In this document: piece by piece, positions 46,065-56,808 of the stretch
How the letters are laid out: every line of letters begins with the position of its first letter
How positions within the stretch are numbered: the first letter of the stretch is position 1
Source of the DNA: Primulina eburnea
Taxonomy: Eukaryota > Streptophyta > Magnoliopsida > Lamiales > Gesneriaceae
NCBI RefSeq assembly: GCF_022965805.1
Contig: NC_133105.1
Coordinates: forward strand, 30,102,277-30,166,276
Direction: 5' to 3'
Length of the DNA stretch: 64,000 bases
Translations under genes and position numbers: made by a program
Notes under the pieces: generated by a model
What the model saw: the letters and a program-made list of their open reading frames with translations, nothing else
Told to the model about the DNA's origin: nothing
The model's database searches: none

Positions 46065-47098
46065 CTAGAACAACTCTGGATGCTCTGACCGCATGCGACT
46101 CTCTAGTTCCCAAGTAGCTTCTTCAGTACCTCGGCGCTGCCACTGCACTAAGACAAGAGGAATAGTCTTATTCCGCAGTACCTTATCCTTCCGGTCTAAG
46201 ATCGAAACCGGTCTTTCCACAAAAGACAAATCCGGATTCAGCTGAACTTCTGTCGGATGCAAAACATGAGACTCATCCGCTACGTATCGTCTCAACAAGG
46301 ACACATGAAACACATTGTGAACACTAGACAGATACGGTGGCAAAGCTAATCTATAGGCCAAATTTCCCACACATTCTAAGATCTCAAACGGACCAATGAA
46401 TCTCGGAGATAGCTTACCCTTGAGTCCAAATCTCAGAATCCTCCGAAAAGGTGATACCTTGAGAAACACTTTCTCGCCTGCATCAAAATGAAGAGGTCTG
46501 CGCTTGGAGTTCGCATAACTCGCTTGTCGATCCTGAGCAGTCTTAATCCGCTGTTTGATCACAAGAACTTTGTCCATGGCCTGCTGAATCAATTCTGGAC
46601 CCTCGACCTGTCGTTCTCCGACTTCTTCCCAGAACAGAGGAGTACGACAACGTTGACCATACAATGCTTCAAACGGAGACATACCAATACTCCTATGAAA
46701 ACTGTTGTTGTATGCAAACTCTATCAGCGGCAGATGATCCTGCCAAGCTGGCCCGAAATCCATCACACAAGATCTCAACATATCCTCAAGAGTACGAATA
46801 GTCCTCTCTGACTGACCGTCAGTCTCTGGGTGATATGCAGTACTCAAACTCAAGGTAGTGCCCAAAGCTTGCTGAAAGCTGCCCCAAAATCTAGATGTAA
46901 ATCGAGGATCTCTGTCACTAACGATACTCACGGGCACACCATGAAACCGTACAATCTCCTGAATGTACAACCGTGCCATCCGATCGAAAGTGAAATCTCT
47001 ATTATACGGAAGAAAATGGGCAGACTTAGTAAGCCGATCCACTACCACCCAGATAGCATCTCTATTCCCCACAGACATAGGCAAGTGAGTCACGAAGT
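46065..47098 (-). pseudogene. pol: Tekay-like integrase C-terminal half with chromodomain (copy 1)
   Basis: Uninterrupted from the first catalytic-core strand ([23 protein letters not shown]) through [17 protein letters not shown] (second Asp) and [21 protein letters not shown] (Glu) to the C-terminal chromodomain-like end ([21 protein letters not shown]). The catalytic first Asp at the MDF position and the HHCC finger are cut off by the duplication junction. The open frame extends 16 codons into the neighbouring ORF sequence (to 47144), making a chance chimera. This copy lacks the frameshift found in D at ~53102. Confidence 0.85.
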
Positions 47099-48078
47099 TG
47101 TGGTGGTAGGCGTTGTGGTACGGCAGTGTTTGATCCACCCGCATCCTCCCCCCGAGAGGGAAAGTCCGCCCGTCTTTTTGCCCTCTTCCGCTGTTCGTCC
47201 TCCCGGCAAATTGGCTTCATCGGTTGAAGCCACTCTTCGTCGTCCCTGAAATTCACCCCGGCCCGTGCACACAGTTCGGAAATGATGCTCGGGAAGAAGA
47301 GACCTATGTGGCTGTTGTGGGTGCTCAGTATGATTTGCGAGTTGATAAGTTTGCCCACATCGATGGCGTAACCTCGGTGCAACGCAAAAAGTAACAATGC
47401 ACGCTCCTTTTGCACCTCGCTTGTGTGCGAGACTGGCATCATCCGTCGGGCAACAAACAGATACCACAAGGCGATATCAGCTTTTAAGTACTTTTCATCA
47501 AAACAGCTCGGAGATCCACCCAATGGTTTCCACATCGCACCCGGGTGGCACAGAGTCTCGATAATCAGATTGTAGTCGGGATTAGTCATCAATGCCTGGA
47601 AATTTGAGTCATCTACCTCGGCCGTTTCCAATATGGTGTTAATCGTGGCCGAATCGAACGGCACAAGCTTGCCTCCAACAAAGGCCCGACCGTCAGTTCG
47701 TTCAACGGCATTGGCGTAGAATTCCCTAACCACCGACACCACAGCCGCCTTAGGTTGTTCGCCAAATTTTTCCCATCCCCTTCTTGCCAAGTCCACAAGA
47801 GGTGGCATATATCGATCCTCCATAGTACGCCGAAATCCCCTCTCAGTTATGGGGTTTCGGTGAATTTTAGCATGGTCATATCTCGCACGAGCCTCCGCAC
47901 TCACGAAACATGTTCTATCAAATGAGGATGAAGAGGAGGAGCTATGATTACCTCGTTGCTTCTTGGGAGCCATGGAGTTGAAGAAGTTGGAACTTTGAAT
48001 TGGAGATGGTGTGCTTGCTTCCGAAGGGAGATTGTGCCTTGCCGCCGAAAGCTTGAGTGGAGGTGGTGGTACCTGCAC
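47097..48078 (-). pseudogene. Putative plant transposon protein (PF20167-like) ORF, copy 2
   Basis: Open from the ATG at 48078. It has the base that copy 1 lacks at the middle frameshift, so the whole domain reads through (VREFYANAVERTDGR ... FFPSIISELCARAGV). Close to its 3' end one extra base shifts the frame and the duplication junction at 47097 replaces the real C-terminus, so the last ~20 residues of the open frame are integrase DNA in another frame. About 100 C-terminal codons are lost. Confidence 0.75.
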
Positions 48079-48334
48079 AAGAAAATCGAAAAGGAGGAGG
48101 GATGAGAGGAGTTAGGGATTTAAGGAGTGAATTTGGGGGAAGAAATTTCGTGCAGAATGAGAGAAGGGAAAAAGGAATCGGGTGTTAAAAGCTCTCGCGC
48201 TCGAGCGGTAGAAAATTACCGCTCGAGCGCGAACCTCTCTGGAGTTTGATTTCAGAGGTAAGCTCTCGCGCTCGGGCGGTAGAAAACTACCGCCCGAGCG
48301 CCGACCTTTCTGGAAAAAAATTTCACGAGGTAGA
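48079..48334 (-). promoter_or_regulatory. Leader of the PF20167-like ORF, copy 2, with F target repeat
   Basis: Duplicate of 42172-42427: the same two GC hairpins, the same pyrimidine-rich run with CTTGTGCAG before the ORF, and GTAGA at 48330-48334 next to F's LTR. Confidence 0.45.
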
Positions 48335-50951
48335 TGATATGTGTCGTTTTTACGTGTTTTATTGCATTGGTTTATTTGTGTTTGCATTGTGCATGCATGA
48401 ATTTCATTCAAATTATGTTCATTTTAGAGTAATCATTTGCATTTTATCATGTCTCACTTGTATATGATGAATTTGCAGGAAAAATGGTCGGAGAACGAAA
48501 ATCAGAGCGAAAGGTGGAAGGCTCAAGAATTTGGACAGAACAAGCGGCGCCCGAGCGGTACATTTCTACCGCTCGGGCGCGAGAAGTGAATAAATTAAGG
48601 GCCAAGACAGAAAGTTGGCGCTCGGGCGGTGCTTTTCTACCTCCCGAGCGCGAGCTTGGCGCTCGGGCGGGGCTTTTCTTCCGCCCGAGCGCGAATGCTG
48701 CATCAGCCGAGGGAACTTACAGAAAGTTGGCGCTCGAGCGGTACTTTTGTAGTATCCCGATGCCTAAATTGAGTAATTATTGGATTAATTATATTCTGCG
48801 AGTTCGGAAGGAACGAACCAGGATCGGATCGTCCGAAGAGGTTCGGATCGTCCGAAGACAGGTGGCTGGACACGTGGAAGACATGCAGAGTTCGGAACGT
48901 CAGAAGTGGATCGGATCGTCCGAAGTGCACAGGATCGGATCTTCCGAAGTGGATCGGATCGTCCGATCGTCGTCTATAAATAGAGGCGCGAGGCTTCACT
49001 TTTCAATTACCAATTCCGAGAGTTCCAGAGCGTTTTAGTCGTTTCTGATGGGTTTCTAGCTTTTCCCGAGGTTCGGGCACTAGCAGGGAGCTACTGGCTT
49101 TGTAGCGGAGCTGTGCTCTAGTTGGGAGCTAGCGGCATCAGTGGGCTGACTACGGACGCAGGTATGGTTCTAGGTTCCCTTGAGATTTGGAAGTATCTAT
49201 TAGTCTAGTTAAGGCTTTTAGATGTGGTTTAGTGATATGGTATCACTTGGATTGTAGGCTTGATTCTAGGGCTGATTACTAGGATCTACTGGTTTGAGGT
49301 ACGGAAGTACTATCCGAGATATCCTGGTTGAGTATGCTTTACTATGTGTTGCATGTTTATGTGTTGCATTATTATCTGACATATGATGCATGGTTTATTA
49401 TGCGGCATTTGCATAATCATGTTGGGCCTGTTTATCTTTTGAGATAGCCTGTTCAGAGGGTGCTCAGCCCTCGGTTGTTGTGGATGGTTGGACCCCGTTG
49501 GCCGACGGTGGTCAGGATACCGGTATATCCACAGGTTTATGGTATGGGAGCCACCTCCTGGTGCGACGGCGCAGAGTGCTACATACCTTGACGTCATTTG
49601 CCTGAGCAGTTTTTCGTTATACCCAGACCCTGGTATCCAGTACATTTTGCATACATGCATGTCATAGTCTTGTATACTCATTCTTTCGGTACTGAGCGTT
49701 TTATGCTCACGTCCTCGGTTTATCTCTGTTTTGGACACCCTATTCGATGGGGCAGGTCTCAGGTTGGACGGTCCAGGAGGGAGAGGACAGGGAGCTAGCA
49801 GGGGTTGACCTGTAGTTGCTGGTATTTTATTCTTGGGATTTAGTTTGATTTGGTTGTTTTAGTATTCGTACTTACTGATTCGATCGGGCTGTATATGTTG
49901 TTTTTTCCGCTGTTTATCTGATTCAGTTTTATTAAGTTAATTGCATGCTTAAGTTCTGATTAGTAGGTGATTCTGGAACGGGTCACTACAACTTTTCTAC
50001 CGCCCGAGCGCCACTTATTTTTGGCAAGATTTTTTTTCAGCCGATTATTTCCTTAATTTCTGAACAAGACTGATATGGTATGCGAGGGGGACGAATTGGA
50101 GACCTATTCAGACATAATTCGACAGCCGTCAAGGAGCTTTGGAGAGAACTTTGCGCTTGGAGTGAAGATTTGAAGTTTTCCGGGCATCGTTCTTCGCAGA
50201 ATTTCGTCTCGTCTAGTATTTCTAATCTAGTTTCTTTCATTTTTAAACATTGTTGCATTTATTTTTACAATGAATTTTAGTAGCTAACTTTCATATTTGT
50301 TGGGATTAAAGGGGATCCTACCCCAAACTTTTATTTGATTAATTTATATTTTGAGTTGTGCTTTATTCTTGATTGTACTACAATTTTTATTGTGTCGTTT
50401 GAGCGTAGCTAACTTTTACGACAATTTTATATCACGAGTGAGTTCGAGAGAATAACTAGTGATAGGATCGAGTAGTATAATCTGCGGATCTACAATTTGC
50501 ATAGACATATGAAATTGGATACTTGCCGATAGTCATAGTCCTTAGGGTCGAAAACTAGGGGATTTCATCAATCGAAATGCGGTTCATTCTTGATAAATAA
50601 TTAAAGACATTTAATTACTTCATTGAGTGAATTAGTTTGGCATAGCTCGAGAGAGTGTGTTCAATTGAATAGGAAATCCTGTCGGAAGCGTAGAACACAA
50701 TCGAACGAATAAATTAATTAATAAGAGGTAGGTGAACCAGAATTCCCAACAAATTCTTTAATCATTTGAAATTTAATCCATTGATTTAGCATTCATATTT
50801 CATCATTTAATCTTTGAGCTTGTTTATTTAAATTTTCTTGAATTTTATTAGTCATAAAACAAACAATCAAATTTCGTCGCTAAAGTTTTAATAACTAAAA
50901 TAATAATTGTGAAACACAGTCTTCAGTGGAACGATACTCGTACTCACGTAC
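48335..50951 (+). repeat. Athila F LTR, copy 2, proximal part (interrupted)
   Basis: Starts TGATATGTGTCG, is split by a solo LTR at 48748-49990 and then by element D at 50952. The remaining LTR end is 58019-58116. It includes the GC-rich inverted repeats near 48547-48745. Confidence 0.85.
48748..49990 (+). repeat. Solo LTR of the D (Tekay-like) family, 1243 bp
   Basis: TGTAGTATCCCG ... GGGTCACTACA is a full LTR in the opposite orientation to D. It is flanked by ACTTT on both sides (48743-48747 and 49991-49995) and splits an inverted repeat that is whole in copy 1 (around 42838). No internal sequence remains, so this is an insertion followed by LTR-LTR recombination. It contains the TATA box TATAAATA (48975-48982), TCGGATCGTCCGA-type motifs and GGACACGTGGA (48867 region) upstream of it. 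Confidence 0.9.
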
Positions 50952-52155
50952 TGTAGTGACCCGTTCCAGAATCACCTACTAATCAGAACTTAAGCATGCA
51001 AAATTAACATTTAAAACTGAATCAGGTAAACAGCGGAAAAACAGTAATACAACCCAATCGAATCTGTAAGTACAAAATACTTAAACAACCAGATCGAACT
51101 AAATACCAAGAACAAATACCAACAACTACAGGTCAACCTCTGCCAGCTCCCTGTCCACTCCCTCCTGGACCGTCCAACCTGAGACCTGCCCCATCGAATA
51201 GGGTGTCCAAAACAGAGATAAACCGAGGACGTGAGCATAAAACGCTCAGCACCGAAAGCATGAGTATACAAGACTATGACATGCATGTATGCAAAATGTA
51301 CTGGATACCAGGATCTGGGTATATCGAAATACTGCTCAGGTAAATGACGTCAAGGTATGTAGCACTCTGCGCCGTCGCACCAGGAGGTGGCTCCCATACC
51401 AAAATAAACCTGTGGATATACCGGTGACCTGACCACCGTCGGCCAACGGGGTCCAACCATCCACAACAAACGAGGGCTGAGCACCCTCTCAACAGGCTAT
51501 CTCAAAAATAGTCAGGCTCAACATGATTATGCAAATGCCGCATAATAAACCATGCATCATATGATAGATAATAATGCAACATATAGACATGCAACACATA
51601 GTAAAGCATACTCAATCCTGCTATCTCGGATAGTACTTTCGTACCTCAAACCAGTAGATCCTAGCAATCAGTCCTAGAATCAAGTCTGCGTCGGTAGTCA
51701 GCCCACTGATGCCGCTAGCTCCCAACTAGAGCACAGCTCCGCTACAAAACCAGTAGCTCCCCGCTAGTGCCTAAACCTCGGGAAAAGACTAGAAACCCAT
51801 CAGAAACGACCAAAACGCTCTGGAACACTCGGAATTGGCGAGTAACAAATGAAGCCTCGCGCCTCTATTTATAGACAACGATCGGACGATCCGATCCACT
51901 TCGGACGATCCGATCCACTGTACACTTCGGACCTTCCGAACCCTTATCGGACGATCCGAACCCTGCATGTCTTCCACGTGTCCAGACACCTGTCTTCGGA
52001 CGATCCGAACCCTGATCGGACGATCCGAACTCTGCATGTCTTCCACGTGTCCAGACACCTGTCTTCGGACGATCCGAACCCTGTTCGGTCCTTCCGATCC
52101 CACCGAAATATATTTAATCCAATAATTAACTCAAATTAGGCATCGGGATACTACA
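50952..52155 (-). repeat. Element D 3' LTR (1204 bp)
   Basis: TGTAGTGACCCG... to ...GGGATACTACA on the plus strand. It contains, in minus-strand order, the short inverted-repeat/G-box block, TATA box (51866-51873, TATAAATA on the minus strand) and downstream sequence. Confidence 0.93.
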
Positions 52156-52168
52156 TTCTCCCCCCCTA
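52156..52168 (-). other. Polypurine tract, element D
   Basis: On the minus strand TAGGGGGGGAGAA directly before the 3' LTR start. Confidence 0.8.
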
Positions 52169-52294
52169 AAAAGGATTTCGTCCGCGAAATCGAGTCTGAA
52201 GAATGACAATTCTGAACAACAATACATTCAACTTAAGAATGAATTACAACTGAAAGTACAACTGAAATTACAATCATTACTGAAAATACTACAA

Positions 52295-53985
52295 CTAGAA
52301 CAACTCTGGATGCTCTGACCGCATGCGACTCTCTAGTTCCCAAGTAGCTTCTTCAGTACCTCGGCGCTGCCACTGCACTAAGACAAGAGGAATAGTCTTA
52401 TTCCGCAGTACCTTATCCTTCCGGTCTAAGATCGAAACCGGTCTTTCCACAAAAGACAAATCCGGATTCAGCTGAACTTCTGTCGGATGCAAAACATGAG
52501 ACTCATCCGCTACGTATCGTCTCAACAAGGACACATGAAACACATTGTGAACACTAGACAGATACGGTGGCAAAGCTAATCTATAGGCCAAATTTCCCAC
52601 ACATTCTAAGATCTCAAACGGACCAATGAATCTCGGAGATAGCTTACCCTTGAGTCCAAATCTCAGAATCCTCCGAAAAGGTGATACCTTGAGAAACACT
52701 TTCTCGCCTGCATCAAAATGAAGAGGTCTGCGCTTGGAGTTCGCATAACTCGCTTGTCGATCCTGAGCAGTCTTAATCCACTGTTTGATCACAAGAACTT
52801 TGTCCATGGCCTGCTGAATCAATTCTGGACCCTCGACCTGTTGTTCTCCGACTTCTTCCCAGAACAGAGGAGTACGACAACGTTGACCATACAATGCTTC
52901 AAACGGAGACATACCAATACTCCTATGAAAACTGTTGTTGTATGCAAACTCTATCAGCGGCAGATGATCCTGCCAAGCTGGCCCGAAATCCATCACACAA
53001 GATCTCAACATATCCTCAAGAGTACGAATAGTCCTCTCTGACTGACCGTCAGTCTCTGGGTGATATGCAGTACTCAAACTCAAGGTAGTGCCCAAAGCTT
53101 GCTGAAGCTGCCCCAAAATCTAGATGTAAATCGAGGATCTCTGTCACTAACGATACTCACGGGCACACCATGAAACCGTACAATCTCCTGAATGTACAAC
53201 CGTGCCATCCGATCGAAAGTGAAATCTCTATTATACGGAAGAAAATGGGCAGACTTAGTAAGCCGATCCACTACCACCCAGATAGCATCTCTATTCCCCA
53301 CAGACATAGGCAAGTGAGTCACGAAGTCCATCGTGATATGCTCCCACTTCCACTCCGGAATAGGAAGATTCTGCAACAAACCTCCAGGTCGTCGATACTC
53401 AGCCTTCACCTGCTGACAGACAAGGAACTTGGAGACATACTGATAAACATTACGTTTCATACCTTTCCACCAAAATCGAGTCCTCAAATCCTTATACATC
53501 TTGTTGCTCCCTGGATGAACACTCAACTTGCTACGATGAGCCTGGGACAAAATCTCTTCCCTCAAAGTGTCATCTTCCGGTACAACAACACGACCAGATA
53601 AGCACAAAAGACCCTCGGACTGATAGTGGAAACCAGAAGTATTATCTCCATCAGCCAACCGAGCTAATTTCTGAATCTTAGAATCAGACATCTGAGCATC
53701 TCTAATCCGAGAATACAAAACTGGCTCGGACAAAATAGTAGCTATACGGATACTCTCTGTTCCCTTCCGATGCTTACAATTGAATCCCATCGAACAGAAA
53801 TCCTGAATAATCCCAGATACAGCACAAGTCTGAAGAGCAGATAACCTCACCTTGCGACTAAGAGCATCGGCCGTGAGATTCGCAGATCCTGGATGATACT
53901 TGATCTCACAATCGTAATCTTTGAGTAGATCCATCCAACGACGCTGACGCATGTTCAACTCAGTCTGAGTGAACATATACTTACA
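52295..53985 (-). pseudogene. pol: Element D RNase H tail, integrase and chromodomain, two frameshifts
   Basis: Continues the gag-pol frame after a one-base insertion at ~53985: [10 protein letters not shown], ..ALSRK, then the integrase finger region [20 protein letters not shown]...[10 protein letters not shown]. One expected finger Cys appears as Phe. The DDE core follows ([48 protein letters not shown]). At ~53102 one base is missing compared with copy 1, shifting the frame again. The C-terminus (to 52295) ends with the chromodomain-like [14 protein letters not shown]. Without the shifts it would be a continuous pol. Confidence 0.88.
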
Positions 53986-56722
53986 AACTCTTATGATCAG
54001 TGAAGATCTCAAATCGCTCACCATACAGATAATGGCGCCAGATTTTCAAAGCAAAAACGATCGCTGCTAATTCTAGATCATGAACAGGATAGTTTTCTTC
54101 ATGAGGCTTTAACTGTCTCGACGCATAAGCAATCACATGCTCATTCTGCATCAGAACACACCCTAGTCCCTGTAAAGAGGCATCGGTGTAAACACTGAAA
54201 CCACTAGATCCAGACGGTAAAGCCAAAACAGGCGCAGATGTCAAACGTCTGCGAAGTTCCAAGAAACTCTCTTCGCACTCTGATGTCCATTCAAATGAAA
54301 CATCTTTCCGAGTGAGTTGAGTGAGTGGCTTAGCAATCTGAGAGAAGTTGACAATGAAACGGCGATAATACCCAGCCAATCCCAGAAAACTGCGGATCTC
54401 GGCTACTGTCGTCGGACGCGACCAGTTCAATACCGCTTCCACCTTGCTTGGGTCAACTGAAACTCCCTTGCTAGAAATGACATGACCAAGGAATACAACC
54501 CTGTCAATCCAAAACTCACATTTACTCAACTTCGCATAAAGCTGATTCTCGCGAAGTGTCTGTAAAATAATCCTTAAGTGTTGTACGTGTTCTTGCTGAT
54601 CATGCGAATAGATTAAGATATCATCTATAAACACCACAACAAACTTATCCAAGAAATCCCGAAATACCCGATTCATCAAGTCCATAAAAACTGCTGGTGC
54701 ATTCGTCACCCCAAAAGGCATAACCAGAAACTCATAATGCCCATACCGGGTCCTGAATGCAGTCTTCGATATATCTCCCTGATGAACTCGAAGCTGATGA
54801 TAACCAGACCTTAAATCAATCTTGGAATACACAGAGGTACCTTGCAGTTGATCAAATAAATCATCAATCCGTGGCAACGGATACTTATTTTTTATCGTCG
54901 CACGATTTAACTGCCGATAATCTATGCAGAGCCGCATAGAACCATCCTTCTTTTTGACAAAAAGAACTGGTGCTCCCCACGGGGACACACTGGGTCGAAT
55001 ATACCCCTTGTCAAGAAGATCCTGCAACTGCTGTTTCAATTCTTGCATCTCCGATGGAGCTAAACGATAAGGAGCTCTAGAGATTGGTGCCGTGCCTGGC
55101 ACTAAATCAATGCCGAAATCCACATCCCGAACGGGAGGAAAACCAGGAATCTCCTCGGGAAAAACATCCGGAAAATCGCAAACTACTGGAATGTCACTGA
55201 TACCGACACTATCTGCGGACGAATCAATAGCATAGATAAGGTAGCCTTCCCCGCCCGACTCTAAAGCACGACAGGCTTTCAGAGCAGAAACCACAGGCAT
55301 CGGGGGTCGCGCTCCCTCTCCATAGAAAAACCAACTGTCGCCCTCAACTGGACGAAACTGCACAAACTTCTGATAACAGTCCACAGTAGCTCTAAACACA
55401 GTCAGCACATCTATTCCCAGAATGCAATCAAAATCCTCCATCACAGGAATCATCAAATTAGCAGTTAATACATTACCCTCAAACTCTAGAGGACAACCCA
55501 AAACTAGACGTTTAGCTAGCACCGAATGACCCATCGGTGTGGAAACAGATACCACAACGTCCAAAGAAGTGAAAGGTAATGCATGACGCTTAGCAAATCT
55601 CGCAGATATGAATGAATGAGATGCACCAGTGTCAATGAGAACGTAAGCAGGTAATCCACATAATAAAAATAAACCTGCGATAACTCTCTCGTTCTCCTCA
55701 GCAGCCTGATCCTGGTTAAGAGCAAAGACCTGCCCTTGAGTACGCGGTCCGAGGTTAGAACCCTGAGTAGACTGTCCCTGCTGTGGCCTCTGATGAACTG
55801 AAGCCAGAGAACCAGATCCTGATCCTCCGCCCGTCTGTGGACAATCTCTCTTCATGTGGCCCATCTCACCGCACTTGTAACAAGCACCCGCAACCTTGCG
55901 ACAACGCTCCGTCGGATGATCCTTCCCGCAGTGCTGACACGGGCCCCTCTTCTTCCCAAAATGGTGAACTCCTCCAGATCCAGAGGAAGAAGAAGTAGAT
56001 CCAGCCTTCTTAAATGCTTGGGCGCGGGGACCCAAAGAACTAGTAGGACGAGCAGACTGCAAGGCTCGACCTCTCAACAAACTGCCCTCAGCCTGGCGAC
56101 AACGATTTACAAGGCCCTCATACGATGTCGGATCATCGCAGACAACAACCCGATCATAAATCTCCTGATTGAGGACCTGAAGAAAATGGTTATACTTGGC
56201 CATAGCATTGTCACTGACATGCGGAACATATGGAAGCAACTCAAAGAACTTCTGCTGATACTCATCAACAGACAAACTTCCCTGCTTCAGATTGATCAAC
56301 TCAATCGCCTTGGTCTGCAGAAGAGCTGGCGGAAAGTAAAGCAGCATGAAAGCGGCTCGGAAATCGGCCCAAAGAACTCGACCCTGTCGCTGAACTATCG
56401 GTGCAGAGGTAGACCTCCACCACTTGCGCGCACCACCCTCCAGCAAGAAATCAAGGGTATCAATCTGCTGCTCCGCCGAGCACTGAAAAGTCTTGAAGCA
56501 GCTCTCCATCCTCTCAAGCCAGTTCTCCGCAACATCCGGGGTCTCACCGCCTGAAAGAGGTTTCGGCCCCATCTGCAAGAACCGATGCATACTAAAACTC
56601 CGAGGCTCATCACGACGGTGTTGACGACGTTCTCGATGCTCTCGACGACGCTCCCGATCGTCGCGGTCTCCCCAGCGTCCAACGCTGCCATGACTACTAG
56701 CATCGTCGTCAAAACCAGACAT
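53981..56722 (-). CDS. gag-pol: Element D gag-protease-RT-RNase H open frame (913 aa, truncated by frameshift)
   Basis: The polyprotein starts at the ATG 56722, ~70 bp after the primer site. Order: charged N-terminus; retrotransposon gag domain (~residues 65-200; [35 protein letters not shown]); two zinc knuckles ([13 protein letters not shown] ~260, [14 protein letters not shown] ~279); protease with [12 protein letters not shown] (~361); RT with [26 protein letters not shown] and FIDDILIYS (~698); RNase H to [10 protein letters not shown]. It ends at a stop created by one inserted base. The usual product would be ~1450-1500 aa including integrase. Transcription is expected from the LTR at 56809-58013. 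Confidence 0.9.
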   Translation of the reverse strand: MSGFDDDASSHGSVGRWGDRDDRERRREHRERRQHRRDEPRSFSMHRFLQMGPKPLSGGETPDVAENWLERMESCFKTFQCSAEQQIDTLDFLLEGGARKWWRSTSAPIVQRQGRVLWADFRAAFMLLYFPPALLQTKAIELINLKQGSLSVDEYQQKFFELLPYVPHVSDNAMAKYNHFLQVLNQEIYDRVVVCDDPTSYEGLVNRCRQAEGSLLRGRALQSARPTSSLGPRAQAFKKAGSTSSSSGSGGVHHFGKKRGPCQHCGKDHPTERCRKVAGACYKCGEMGHMKRDCPQTGGGSGSGSLASVHQRPQQGQSTQGSNLGPRTQGQVFALNQDQAAEENERVIAGLFLLCGLPAYVLIDTGASHSFISARFAKRHALPFTSLDVVVSVSTPMGHSVLAKRLVLGCPLEFEGNVLTANLMIPVMEDFDCILGIDVLTVFRATVDCYQKFVQFRPVEGDSWFFYGEGARPPMPVVSALKACRALESGGEGYLIYAIDSSADSVGISDIPVVCDFPDVFPEEIPGFPPVRDVDFGIDLVPGTAPISRAPYRLAPSEMQELKQQLQDLLDKGYIRPSVSPWGAPVLFVKKKDGSMRLCIDYRQLNRATIKNKYPLPRIDDLFDQLQGTSVYSKIDLRSGYHQLRVHQGDISKTAFRTRYGHYEFLVMPFGVTNAPAVFMDLMNRVFRDFLDKFVVVFIDDILIYSHDQQEHVQHLRIILQTLRENQLYAKLSKCEFWIDRVVFLGHVISSKGVSVDPSKVEAVLNWSRPTTVAEIRSFLGLAGYYRRFIVNFSQIAKPLTQLTRKDVSFEWTSECEESFLELRRRLTSAPVLALPSGSSGFSVYTDASLQGLGCVLMQNEHVIAYASRQLKPHEENYPVHDLELAAIVFALKIWRHYLYGERFEIFTDHKSL

Positions 56723-56791
56723 CTCTTAGCTACAAAAGTTACCAGAGATTAAACCCAAAAGAACAGTTCTAAATCCCAAAATCTTAATGCA

Positions 56792-56804
56792 CGCTCTGAT
56801 ACCA
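56792..56804 (-). other. Primer binding site, element D
   Basis: TGGTATCAGAGCG on the minus strand, four bases after the 5' LTR end: the standard initiator tRNA-Met site. Confidence 0.88.
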
Positions 56805-56808
56805 TAAA

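Larger units (their letters stand above)
43795..47098 (-). mobile_element. Truncated D-family (Tekay-like) element in duplication copy 1
   Basis: 3' LTR 43795-45925 (1205 bp without the N), polypurine tract, and the C-terminal half of integrase to 47098, where the duplication junction cuts it off. The left flank CGTAC (43790-43794) is the same as for D, so this is a duplicate of D and not a separate insertion. Confidence 0.88.
41192..53327. repeat. Tandem segmental duplication, unit ~5.0 kb (copy 1 41192-47096, copy 2 47097-53327)
   Basis: Copy 1 holds the end of the PF20167-like ORF, F's LTR start, a D-family LTR and the 3' half of a D-family integrase. Copy 2 repeats the same order. Leaving out the 926 N in copy 1 and the solo LTR plus one target repeat in copy 2, the lengths are about 4979 and 4983 bp, with only a few differences. 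The junction (47097-47098) joins integrase sequence ending CACGAAGT to GTTGTGGTGG with GT in common. Copy 2 then continues into the complete element D. Confidence 0.85.
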
